Assembly (NCBI GenBank): GCA_025408445.1
Contig: JANYIZ010000053.1
Coordinates: 1 to 40,710, forward strand
Reading direction: 5' to 3'
Source: Frigoribacterium sp.
GTDB lineage: Bacteria > Actinomycetota > Actinomycetes > Actinomycetales > Microbacteriaceae
Length of the DNA: 40,710 bases
Shown: one piece after another, positions 15,396 to 23,095 of the stretch
Layout: each line of letters opens with the position of its first letter
Numbering within the stretch: position 1 is the stretch's first letter
Notes under the pieces: generated by a model
Seen by the model: only the letters and a program-made list of their open reading frames with translations
Told to the model about the DNA's origin: nothing
Database searches by the model: none
Made by a program: the position numbers and the translations under genes

Positions 15396-16975
15396 GTGTC
15401 GGCATCCGGCCGGTCACCGGTCTCGCACCCCGCGCGATCAGCGGGTGGGCGGCGTTCGCCGGAGTGGTGTCTGCGGCGGTCGTGCTCGGGGTCGCCGAGG
15501 TGGTCTCGCTCGTCGTCGGTGCGGCCGGGAGTCCGCTGTTCGCGGTCGGTTCGCTCGTGATCGACCTCGCCCCGCCTGCTGTCAAGGAGTTCGTGATCGC
15601 GATCTTCGGCACCGGAGACAAAGCGGCGCTTCTCACGCTGATGGGCGTCCTCATCGTCGTCATTTCGGCGGCGGCCGGCGTGCTCGAATCACGTCGCCCG
15701 CCGTTCGGCGTGATCGTGCTCGGCATCGGTGGACTCGTTGCGCTTATTGCGGTTGTCACGCGAGCCGGGTCGACCGGATTCGACGGGATCGCCACCGTCC
15801 TGGGTGCCGTCGCCGGTGTGGTGGTGCTTCGCCTCTCGATCGAACGCCTCGGTCGCTGGCAGCGTGCCACCGGCATCCGGTCCGGTCCGGTTGCCGGGCC
15901 GTCACTCGAGCGGCGCGGCTTCCTCACGCTCGCGATCGTCGCCGGTGCAGCATCCATCGTCGCGGGCACCGGCGCACGGTTGATCAACGCGACGTCGGAC
16001 AAGATTGCCGCGATCCGCACCAAGCTCACCCTGCCGAAGGCCGCTGTAGCCGCGGATCCGGTGCCGGCCGGAGCCACGATCGACGTGCCCGGAATCTCGC
16101 CGTTCGTCACCCCGAACACCCAGTTCTATCGCATCGATACGGCGCTGCAGGTGCCGTCGATCGATCCGGACAAATGGGTGCTGAAGATCACCGGGATGGT
16201 GGAGAACGAGGTGTCACTCAGCTTCGCCGAGCTTCTGGCGAAGCCACTTGAGGAGCACCTCGCGACCCTCACCTGCGTGTCGAATGAGGTGGGCGGCGAC
16301 CTCATCGGCACTGCCCTCTGGCTGGGCTACCCGATTCGCGACCTGCTTGCGAAGGCGATGCCGAAGGCAGGGGCCGACATGGTGCTCTCCACGAGCATCG
16401 ACGGATTCACTGCGGGCACGCCGCTATCGGTACTGCAGGATGCCGGCACGAACGCCCTGCTCGCGGTGGGGATGAATGGCGAAGCCTTGCCGCTCGAACA
16501 TGGCTTCCCGGTGCGGATGGTCGTGCCCGGTCTCTACGGCTACGTCTCGGCAACCAAATGGGTGGTTGAGCTCAAAGTGACGAAGTTCTCCGAAGACCAG
16601 GGCTACTGGACCCCGCGGGGCTGGGACGCGAAGGGCCCGATCAAGCTCGCCTCCCGCATCGACACTCCGCTTTCCGGGGCATCGGTCGCCGCCGGTACCG
16701 TTGCGATCGCGGGGGTGGCCTGGGAACAGCACGTCGGCGTGAAATCGGTGGAGGTGCGGGTGGACAACGGCCCCTGGGCCACAGCGACGCTCGCCGACTC
16801 GATCTCCGCCGACACCTGGCGCCAGTGGGTCTACCGCTGGCCGGCGACCACCGGCTCGCACAAGATTGAGGTGCGGGCGACGGATGCGTCGGGCAGCACC
16901 CAGCGCCAGACCTACCAGCCGCCGGCGCCCAACGGCTCGGAGGGCTGGCATTCGATCACGGTGAGCGTGAGCTGA
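15392..16975 (+). CDS. Membrane-anchored sulfite-oxidase-family molybdopterin oxidoreductase with Mo-co dimerisation domain
   Basis: 527 residues. Four or five N-terminal transmembrane helices are followed by ERRGFLTLAIVAGAASIVAGTGARL (RR plus hydrophobic segment). Then the sulfite-oxidase molybdopterin domain: ISPFVTPNTQFYRIDTALQVP, putative Mo ligand Cys295 in LATLTCVSNEVGGDL, and LEHGFPVRMVVPGLYGY. A C-terminal Mo-co dimerisation/Ig-like domain ends in a beta strand. GTG start overlaps the kinase stop (GTGA). It differs from the oxidoreductase at 9637 in its membrane part and in having the dimerisation domain. Only 8 bp separate it from the convergent epimerase gene. Substrate not determinable. 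Confidence 0.92.
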   Translation: MSVGIRPVTGLAPRAISGWAAFAGVVSAAVVLGVAEVVSLVVGAAGSPLFAVGSLVIDLAPPAVKEFVIAIFGTGDKAALLTLMGVLIVVISAAAGVLESRRPPFGVIVLGIGGLVALIAVVTRAGSTGFDGIATVLGAVAGVVVLRLSIERLGRWQRATGIRSGPVAGPSLERRGFLTLAIVAGAASIVAGTGARLINATSDKIAAIRTKLTLPKAAVAADPVPAGATIDVPGISPFVTPNTQFYRIDTALQVPSIDPDKWVLKITGMVENEVSLSFAELLAKPLEEHLATLTCVSNEVGGDLIGTALWLGYPIRDLLAKAMPKAGADMVLSTSIDGFTAGTPLSVLQDAGTNALLAVGMNGEALPLEHGFPVRMVVPGLYGYVSATKWVVELKVTKFSEDQGYWTPRGWDAKGPIKLASRIDTPLSGASVAAGTVAIAGVAWEQHVGVKSVEVRVDNGPWATATLADSISADTWRQWVYRWPATTGSHKIEVRATDASGSTQRQTYQPPAPNGSEGWHSITVSVS

Positions 16976-16983
16976 GGCTGGGC

Positions 16984-18039
16984 TTAGGCCACGGCCGCTC
17001 TCAGCGGCGCTCTCGCGAACTCGGCCATCCCCTCGTCGAAACTCATCGTCGGGCTCCAGCCGAGTTCGGACTTCAGGCGTTCGGATGACGCGGTGATGTG
17101 CCGCACGTCGCCGAGACGGTATTCGCCCGTCGTCACCGGCTCGGGACCGCCGGAATGGCGGCTGAGAGCGGAGGCGAGATCCCCGATGGTGTGCACGATT
17201 CCGCTGCCGACATTGAAGGCCCGAAAATGGTGGCCCGCCCCGACGATCGCCTCGATCGCGGCAAGGTTCGCGGCGGCCACATCCCGCACGTGCACGAAGT
17301 CGCGACGCTGTGCGCCGTCTTCGAAGACGCGGGGTGCCTCACCACGCTCGAGGGCTGACCGAAACAGCGAGGCGACGCCAGCGTAGGGCGTGTTTTGCGG
17401 CATACCCGGTCCATAGACGTTGTGGTATCGAAGCGCGATCGCCCGGCCGCCGGTCGAGCGAGCCCAGGCGGCGGCGAGGTGCTCTTGCGCGAGTTTGGAC
17501 GCGGCATAGACATTGCGCGGGTCGAGGGGGGCATCCTCGGAAATGAGCTCGGGCAGAAGCGGGCTGCCGTGCTCGTCCAGCGGGTCGAAGTGGCCGGCAT
17601 CGAGATCTTCGACGCGTCGAGCGGCTGGCCGGGTCGAATGCCCCGAGCTGTCGCGGTAATTGCCCTCGCCGTAGACGACCATGGAGGAGGCAAGGACGAG
17701 TCGCTCCACCCCGGAGTCCGCCATTGCGGCGAGCAGCACCGCCGTGCCGAGATCGTTGCTTCCGACGTAGTCGGGGGCATCCTCGATCGACACGCCGAGT
17801 CCGACCTTGGCAGCCTGGTGGCAGACGACATCGACGCCGAAGAGAGCGACGGCCAGGGCATCCGCGTTCCGCACGTCGGCCCTCACGAACTCGACGCGCG
17901 GATCGGGTCGGTAGTCGTCGCCGTGCACATCCGGCCGAAGGGAGTCGAGAACGCGAACGCGCCAGCCCCTCTCCAGGCCCGCTTCAACGATCGCGGAACC
18001 GATGAATCCGGCACCGCCGGTGATCAATACCGTGGTCAT
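16984..18039 (-). CDS. NAD-dependent epimerase/dehydratase (extended SDR)
   Basis: 351 residues. N-terminal NAD-binding motif LITGGAGFIGSAIVEAG, SSMVVYGEG with the active-site Ser, and the catalytic YAASK. RYHNVYGPG and RDFVHVRDVAAANLAAIE are typical of UDP-glucose 4-epimerase or dTDP-glucose dehydratase relatives. A ~30-residue insert rich in Asp/Glu between the Ser and Tyr motifs (about 136-165) is unusual. The ATG overlaps the stop of the MTA phosphorylase gene by 4 bp, so the two form an operon. A role in nucleotide-sugar supply to the nearby glycosyltransferases is inferred. Confidence 0.9.
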   Translation of the reverse strand: MTTVLITGGAGFIGSAIVEAGLERGWRVRVLDSLRPDVHGDDYRPDPRVEFVRADVRNADALAVALFGVDVVCHQAAKVGLGVSIEDAPDYVGSNDLGTAVLLAAMADSGVERLVLASSMVVYGEGNYRDSSGHSTRPAARRVEDLDAGHFDPLDEHGSPLLPELISEDAPLDPRNVYAASKLAQEHLAAAWARSTGGRAIALRYHNVYGPGMPQNTPYAGVASLFRSALERGEAPRVFEDGAQRRDFVHVRDVAAANLAAIEAIVGAGHHFRAFNVGSGIVHTIGDLASALSRHSGGPEPVTTGEYRLGDVRHITASSERLKSELGWSPTMSFDEGMAEFARAPLRAAVA

Positions 18040-18872
18040 AGCGTCTCCCTGGCCAGAACGGCGTCGACCGCCGCCGGGTCGATGCTCTGCCGAGGACTGT
18101 ACTCCTCGGGAAGCGCGCGGATGATGGACTCGATCGCCGCGACGATGCGCGGCTGGGCCTCGGCGAGGCGCTGCAGCACGAGATGATGGCTCACGGCATC
18201 CGGGTCAACCGTGCCGGGAACGGGTGCGAGACCGGCATCACTGTCGGTGACAAAAGACAGGTTCACCGTGTCGATGTTGAGTTCGGCAGCGAGCGGCACC
18301 TCGGGATACATCGTCATGTTGACGGTGTGCGCACCCGCGGCGGCGAACCACAGCGACTCGGCACGGGTGGAGAATCGCGGTCCCTGAATCACGACCACGG
18401 TGCCGGAGGTCTTGATGTTCTCGCCGGCCAGCGCCCGTGCCGCGATGTCGTGGAGTTCGGGTGCGAAGGGATCGGCGGCGGCGAGGTGCTGCACCGAACC
18501 CTGATCGAAGAAGGTGTCGGGGCGACCGCTGGTGCGATCGATGAACTGGTCGGTGAGCACGAGGGTGCCCGGTGGATAGTCCGCGGTCACGCCGCCCACC
18601 GCGGAAGAGGAGAGGATGACGCGCACGCCGAGACTGGCGAGAGCCCAGATATTCGCGCGGTAGTTAATGAGGTGCGGGGCGACCGAATGGTGGATGCCGT
18701 GTCGAGTGAGGAAGGCAGCACGACGACCGCCGAGCTCGCCAAGAGTCACCTCGGTCGGTCCGTACGGTGTTTCGATGCGGAGCGTCTCGCTGTGCGTCGG
18801 GTCGAACAGGGAGTAGAGCCCGGAGCCCCCGATGACGGCGACGGTGACGGCTCTGCTGGAAGCGGGACTCAT
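18036..18872 (-). CDS. mtnP: S-methyl-5'-thioadenosine phosphorylase
   Basis: 278 residues. Phosphorolyses methylthioadenosine to adenine and methylthioribose-1-phosphate. Family motifs: VIGGSGLYSLF, RHGxxHS (FLTRHGIHHSVAPHLINYRANIWAL in part), QGPRFSTRAES, NMTMYPEVPLAAEL. FVTDSD has the two Asp residues expected for a 6-aminopurine substrate rather than guanine or hypoxanthine. I place the start at 18872, ten residues inside the longest frame, where homology begins. It is directly preceded by G6, a poorly spaced ribosome site. First gene of a two-gene operon with the epimerase. Purine nucleoside phosphorylase activity remains an alternative. Confidence 0.9.
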   Translation of the reverse strand: MSPASSRAVTVAVIGGSGLYSLFDPTHSETLRIETPYGPTEVTLGELGGRRAAFLTRHGIHHSVAPHLINYRANIWALASLGVRVILSSSAVGGVTADYPPGTLVLTDQFIDRTSGRPDTFFDQGSVQHLAAADPFAPELHDIAARALAGENIKTSGTVVVIQGPRFSTRAESLWFAAAGAHTVNMTMYPEVPLAAELNIDTVNLSFVTDSDAGLAPVPGTVDPDAVSHHLVLQRLAEAQPRIVAAIESIIRALPEEYSPRQSIDPAAVDAVLARETL

Positions 18873-18906
18873 CCCCCCATTCTTCCAGCGTTCCCGCAGC
18901 ACATTT

Positions 18907-18973
18907 CCAATCGACTTGGTAGTTTTTGCGACTTTTGGGGACGAAAATTCGCAACAACTACCAAGTCGATTGG
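18907..18973. repeat. Palindromic element, copy A
   Basis: Two ~31-nt arms (18907-18937 and 18943-18973) are complementary except for three positions, with a short loop. The core of each arm is ATCGACTTGGTAGTTnTTGC. It lies between the divergent mtnP and DUF559 genes, 35 bp from mtnP and 50 bp from DUF559. The same stem recurs at 19994-20058. Confidence 0.9.
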
Positions 18974-19010
18974 GTGTGGACTATTCGAACGGGCGTTTCC
19001 GATCATGCGG

Positions 19011-19016
19011 CACTAT
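19011..19016 (+). promoter_or_regulatory. -10-like CACTAT, leaderless-type, DUF559 gene
   Basis: CACTAT ends 6 nt before the ATG at 19023, with the A2 and T6 positions of a -10 box. No Shine-Dalgarno. Confidence 0.35.
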
Positions 19017-19022
19017 TCACGC

Positions 19023-19943
19023 ATGACCCCACCGAGACCACTTCCTGATCCATTCGCGTCGGCACCATTCGCGACCCCCGACGCGCGGGCCGCGGGGATT
19101 TCAGCGTCGCGGCTGCGAGCATCCGACCTCCATGCGCCGATCCGCGGCGTGCGGGTGCCCCAACCGGCCGAAGTCTCCCTTTATGCCCGGCTGTCGTCGT
19201 ATCGGGTGCATATGGTGCGGGGCGAATACTTCAGCCATGTCACCGCCGCCCGGCTGTACGAGATACCGCTTCCCCGGATGCAGGAAAATGCATCGGAACT
19301 CCATGTGAGTGTTCACGCGCCCGACTTTCCCCCGCGGGTTCGAGCGGTCATCGGTCATCGACTCTTCGTGCCGATTGCACCTCGAATCCGAAGGGGTTTC
19401 CCTGTGGTCTCGCCCGCCCGCACCTGGACCCAGCTCGCTGCGATTCTCGGTCATGACGACCTCGTTGCGGCTGGCGACCACCTGGTGCGGCGCAAGAAAC
19501 CGTTCTGCACGATGGCTGAGCTTGCCTCTGCTGTCGCCTCGATGGGGCCAGCGCGTGGGGCGCGGGCTGCGCGCCGTGCCATTGTCGACATCCGCCCGGG
19601 AACCGATTCGCCGATGGAGACGCGATTGCGGCTGCTGCTGCTTGCGGCCGGACTGCCAGAGCCGATCATCGGGAACACCGTCAGAAATAGAGACGGGGAC
19701 TTCGTCGCGACGCCGGATCTCTGTTATCTGACGGAGCGCATCGCGATCGAATACGAGGGCTCCATCCATCAGACGGACGCCCACGTCTTCGCCGAAGACA
19801 TCGAGCGACGCGAGCTTCTCGAAGATGCCGGTTGGCTGGTCATTCGGGTGATCAAGGGGCATATCTTCGACCATCCGCATTGGCTCGCCGAGAGAGTGCG
19901 TCGCGCGCTCCGCGATCGCGCTCACCTCGCGCCACCGCGCTGA
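19023..19943 (+). CDS. DUF559 / Vsr-like nuclease-domain protein with N-terminal AbiEi-like region
   Basis: 306 residues. The N-terminal half (about 1-180) resembles the winged-helix and second domain of AbiEi-type antitoxin-like proteins (SRLRASDLHAPIRGVRVP..YFSHVTAARLYEIPLP..HRLFVPIAPRI..SPARTWTQLAAILGHDDLVAAGDHLVRR). The C-terminal ~100 residues match the DUF559 fold of very-short-patch-repair-type endonucleases. AIEYEGSIHQTD..FAEDIERRELLEDAGWLVIRV carries the Glu/His/Asp/Arg residues conserved there. Such proteins are frequent multi-copy accessory genes in Microbacteriaceae; the function is not established. No antitoxin or toxin partner adjoins it. Two copies of one palindrome flank it closely, which suggests a small cassette. 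Confidence 0.82.
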   Translation: MTPPRPLPDPFASAPFATPDARAAGISASRLRASDLHAPIRGVRVPQPAEVSLYARLSSYRVHMVRGEYFSHVTAARLYEIPLPRMQENASELHVSVHAPDFPPRVRAVIGHRLFVPIAPRIRRGFPVVSPARTWTQLAAILGHDDLVAAGDHLVRRKKPFCTMAELASAVASMGPARGARAARRAIVDIRPGTDSPMETRLRLLLLAAGLPEPIIGNTVRNRDGDFVATPDLCYLTERIAIEYEGSIHQTDAHVFAEDIERRELLEDAGWLVIRVIKGHIFDHPHWLAERVRRALRDRAHLAPPR

Positions 19944-19993
19944 CAGCCCTGACCGCCCAGACCGCCCTGCCCGCGCTGTTCCGCCCAGTTCCG

Positions 19994-20058
19994 CAATCGA
20001 CTTGGTAGTTGTTGCGGGATGCGGCGCGGCAAAGTCGCAACAACTACCAAGTCGATCA
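19994..20058. repeat. Palindromic element, copy B
   Basis: Arms 19996-20016 and 20036-20056 are perfectly complementary over 21 nt; the 19-nt loop is GC-rich and unlike that of copy A. The arm sequence is the same as in copy A. It lies between the DUF559 stop (19943) and the ABC-F start (20132). Confidence 0.92.
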
Positions 20059-20119
20059 AGCGAGTGGCTCGCGGATTGCGCCGAGAGCGAGACGGAACGG
20101 TAGGGCTCTCCGCAGCAGC

Positions 20120-20125
20120 TACAGT
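20120..20125 (+). promoter_or_regulatory. -10 box TACAGT, leaderless-type, ABC-F gene
   Basis: TACAGT ends 6 nt before the GTG at 20132. This and the loss of homology upstream set the start. Upstream in-frame codons translate palindrome copy B. Confidence 0.5.
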
Positions 20126-20131
20126 CGTTCA

Positions 20132-21982
20132 GTGGCACATCTCCTGGGCGCCGAGTCCCTTCACCTCGAATATCCCACCCGTGTCATCTTCGACCGGGTC
20201 ACGATCGGCCTCGATGAGGGTAACCGCATCGGCGTCGTCGGGCGCAACGGCGACGGCAAATCGACCCTGCTTCGCCTGCTGAGCGGGCGCATCGAACCCG
20301 ACGCCGGCCGCGTGACCCGCCGCACCGGCGTCACGCTGGGGATGCTCGACCAGGCCGACCTGCTTCCGGAAGACCTCGTCGTCAAGGACGCCATCGTCGG
20401 CGACAAGGACGAGTACGAATGGGCGGGGGACGCCCGCATCCGCGATGTCATCGACGGACTGCTACTCGATGTGCCGTGGGAGGCCACCATCGGCGAACTC
20501 TCCGGAGGCCAGCGTCGCCGCGTCGCACTCGCCAAACTGCTCGTGGGTGACTGGGACGTCATCTTCCTCGACGAGCCAACCAACCACCTCGACGTCGAGG
20601 GCATAGCCTGGCTCGCCGGGCACCTCAACAAGCGCTGGTCGCCGAACCAGGGCGGACTCGTCGTCGTCACTCACGATCGGTGGTTCCTCGACGAGGTGTC
20701 CACCGACACCTGGGAGGTGCATGACCAGCTGATCGAGCCGTTCGAGGGTGGCTATGCCGCATACATCCTGCAGCGGGTCGAGCGTGATGAGATGGCCGCG
20801 ACCATGGAGTCGAAGCGCCAGAACCTCGCCCGCAAGGAGCTCGCCTGGCTGCGCCGGGGCGCCCCGGCCCGCAGTACCAAGCCCAAGTTCCGGATGGATG
20901 CCGCTTACGACCTGATCGCGAACGAGCCGCCTCCCCGCGACACCGTTGCCCTCAGCCAGCTCGCCACCGCTCGCCTCGGCAAGGACGTCGTCGACCTGCT
21001 CGATGTCGGAGTGACCTACGGCGGCACCACGGACGCGGATGGCCACACGACCGGTGGCATCGAGATTCTGAAAGACATCGAATGGCGGGTTGCGCCGGGT
21101 GAACGCACCGGCATCCTCGGCGTGAACGGTGCCGGAAAGTCCACGTTGCTCAGCCTCATCGCCGGCACCCTGCTTCCGACCAGTGGCCGGGTGAAGCGCG
21201 GCAAGACAATCCGGGTCGCGATCCTCAGCCAGCAGCTCGGCGAGCTCGCGGACATCCTCGAAGACCGGGTGATGGATGTCATCGCCCGCCAGAAGAGCTC
21301 TTACGTCACCGGCGGCAAGGAGCTCACTCCCGGCCAGCTGCTCGAGCGCATGGGATTCATGTCTGCGCAGCTGAGCACCAAGGTGAAGGACCTTTCCGGC
21401 GGTCAGCGTCGCCGTCTCCAACTGCTGCTCATCCTGCTCGGGGAGCCCAACGTGCTCATCCTGGACGAGCCAACGAACGATCTTGACACCGACATCCTCG
21501 CTGCCATCGAAGACCTGCTCGACTCCTGGCCCGGCACCCTTCTTGTGGTGAGTCATGACCGGTACCTGATCGAGCGCGTCACCGACAACCAGTACGCGAT
21601 CCTCGACAAGCGGATGCGGCACCTCCCGGGCGGCGTCGACCAGTACCTGCAGCTGCGGTCGCAGCAGACCACCAAGGGCCAGACCGTCACGGAGTCGCAC
21701 CGGGTCTCGACCAGCGCGGCGCCCGCTGGCGTCAACTCGAAGGGACGAACCAAGCTTGCCGGCGCCGAACTGCGCAATGCGCAGAAGGAACTCGGATCGG
21801 TGAGTCGCAAGCTCGAGAAGGTCACCACCCAGATCTCCGTGGTGCATGATCGCTTCGCGAGCCATGACCAGGGCGATTTCACCGGGCTCGCCGTGCTGCA
21901 GGGAGAACTCAAGCCCCTCGAGGATTCGATGGCCGAACTCGAGCTTCGCTGGCTCGAGCTCAGCGAGGTTCTCGAGGCGTAG
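20132..21982 (+). CDS. ABC-F family ATPase, Uup-type
   Basis: 616 residues with two ABC domains and no membrane segments, the ABC-F layout of ribosome-associated translation factors. Domain 1: Walker A GRNGDGKST, signature LSGGQRRRVAL, Walker B VIFLDEPTNHLD. Then a linker with the TKPKFR motif region. Domain 2: Walker A GVNGAGKST, signature LSGGQRRRLQL, Walker B VLILDEPTNDLD. The ~75-residue C-terminus (AELRNAQKELGSVSRKLEKV..LELRWLELSEVLEA) is a coiled coil as in Uup. GTG start chosen from the -10 box and the first strand HLLGAESLHLEYP. Probably a single gene. A housekeeping ribosome role is more likely than antibiotic resistance, given the Uup-type tail. Confidence 0.93.
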   Translation: MAHLLGAESLHLEYPTRVIFDRVTIGLDEGNRIGVVGRNGDGKSTLLRLLSGRIEPDAGRVTRRTGVTLGMLDQADLLPEDLVVKDAIVGDKDEYEWAGDARIRDVIDGLLLDVPWEATIGELSGGQRRRVALAKLLVGDWDVIFLDEPTNHLDVEGIAWLAGHLNKRWSPNQGGLVVVTHDRWFLDEVSTDTWEVHDQLIEPFEGGYAAYILQRVERDEMAATMESKRQNLARKELAWLRRGAPARSTKPKFRMDAAYDLIANEPPPRDTVALSQLATARLGKDVVDLLDVGVTYGGTTDADGHTTGGIEILKDIEWRVAPGERTGILGVNGAGKSTLLSLIAGTLLPTSGRVKRGKTIRVAILSQQLGELADILEDRVMDVIARQKSSYVTGGKELTPGQLLERMGFMSAQLSTKVKDLSGGQRRRLQLLLILLGEPNVLILDEPTNDLDTDILAAIEDLLDSWPGTLLVVSHDRYLIERVTDNQYAILDKRMRHLPGGVDQYLQLRSQQTTKGQTVTESHRVSTSAAPAGVNSKGRTKLAGAELRNAQKELGSVSRKLEKVTTQISVVHDRFASHDQGDFTGLAVLQGELKPLEDSMAELELRWLELSEVLEA

Positions 21983-22007
21983 CAGATCGAGGTCTAGGTT
22001 TTCGAAG

Positions 22008-22037
22008 CGGAGACGCTCGAGACGGAGACGCTCGAGG
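22008..22037 (+). repeat. 15-bp tandem repeat after the ABC-F gene
   Basis: CGGAGACGCTCGAGA occurs at 22008 and again, with one change at its end, at 22023. Related CTCGAAG/CTCGAGG strings stand on either side. It lies in the 108-bp gap before the ketosynthase gene. Confidence 0.6.
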
Positions 22038-22078
22038 CGAAACACGCCGAGGCGCACAGCCGCACCGGGCGCCGCAGC

Positions 22079-22084
22079 TAGTGT
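22079..22084 (+). promoter_or_regulatory. -10 box TAGTGT, leaderless-type, ketosynthase operon
   Basis: TAGTGT ends 6 nt before the GTG at 22091; no Shine-Dalgarno. It would drive the five-gene operon 22091-27599. Confidence 0.5.
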
Positions 22085-22090
22085 CGTACC

Positions 22091-23095
22091 GTGCACACCT
22101 CCCGATCACGTGTTTCCGGACTCGGTGTCTACCTCCCGGAGAGGACACGATCGACCTCCCAGACCGAAGCGGATCTGCGGCGCCATAATCCACAGCTGAA
22201 GCTGGCAACGGGCATGATCGGACGCCTCACCGGCGTCAAGAAAGTGCATCTGCGGCCTCACGGTTGGCAGACCTCCGATCTCGCAGCGGCCGCAGCGCGC
22301 GCGGCTCTCGCTGACTCGCCCGGACCGATCGATCTCCTCATCTTCGCGAGCGCAAGCCAGGACCTGATCGAGCCGGCGACCAGTCACATCGTCGCGTCGA
22401 AACTGGGCCTCGACTGCCCGGTCATGGATATCAAGAACGCTTGCAACAGTGTGCTGAACGGGATGCAGGTGGCGGATGCCCTCATCGTCAGCGGACAGTA
22501 TCAGCGGGTGCTCATCGCGAGCGGCGAGCAGCCCTCGCATGCGGTTCGCTGGCGGCTCGAGAGCAAGGAGCAGTTCCTCCGGTCGTTCCCCGGCTACACG
22601 ATGAGCGACGGGGGAGCGGCGGTCATCCTCGAGCGCAGCGGCGATACCTCCGGCATCCTCGGCTCCACCTTCGTGGCGGTTTCCAGCCACTGGGGAATCG
22701 GCACGCTCGGCACCGGCGGATCGATGGACCCGCACGCCGAGCACGGTAGCCACTTCGACATGGACGGTCCCGCGCTGCAGCAGGCTTTCCTCGACCTTGG
22801 ACCGGATGCCGTGCTCGCCACCCTGCAGAAGCTCGACCTCGACTGGAGTGACTTCGATCTCGTGGCCATCCACCAGGTGGCGCTGCCGTATCTTCCGCCG
22901 ATTTTTGAACGTCTCGGGGTGGCCGGCGACAAGACGATCATCACGATCGAGGATCACGGCAATCTCGCCTCGGTCACCCTGCCCCTGCAGCTGCTGCTTG
23001 CACGGGATGCCGGGCGCATCCGCGAGGGAAGTCTCGTGGCACTGATCGGGCTGGCCGGTGGCATCAGCCTCGGCGTGATGGTGCTTCGACTGTGA
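22091..23095 (+). CDS. 3-oxoacyl-ACP synthase III / OleA-like thiolase-fold enzyme
   Basis: 334 residues of thiolase fold. The complete Cys-His-Asn triad is visible: Cys118 in IKNACNSVLNG, His261 in VAIHQVALPYLPP, Asn291 in EDHGNLASVTLP. The His-Asn spacing of 30 is the same as in FabH and OleA. C-terminal GLAGGISLGVMVL closes the fold. FabH (fatty-acid initiation) and OleA (head-to-head Claisen condensation of two acyl-CoAs) are both of this type. The downstream OleC- and OleD-like genes favour an OleA-like role, but discriminating active-site residues cannot be settled by eye. First gene of a five-gene overlapping operon; GTG start set by the -10 box. Confidence 0.88.
   Translation: MHTSRSRVSGLGVYLPERTRSTSQTEADLRRHNPQLKLATGMIGRLTGVKKVHLRPHGWQTSDLAAAAARAALADSPGPIDLLIFASASQDLIEPATSHIVASKLGLDCPVMDIKNACNSVLNGMQVADALIVSGQYQRVLIASGEQPSHAVRWRLESKEQFLRSFPGYTMSDGGAAVILERSGDTSGILGSTFVAVSSHWGIGTLGTGGSMDPHAEHGSHFDMDGPALQQAFLDLGPDAVLATLQKLDLDWSDFDLVAIHQVALPYLPPIFERLGVAGDKTIITIEDHGNLASVTLPLQLLLARDAGRIREGSLVALIGLAGGISLGVMVLRL

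Noticed and set aside
19023-19943. Type IV toxin-antitoxin system
   Set aside because: The N-terminal AbiEi-like region is suggestive, but no AbiEii-type toxin or other partner gene adjoins it.
18907-20058. CRISPR array
   Set aside because: Only two palindromes 1.1 kb apart with a gene between; no regular spacers and no cas genes.
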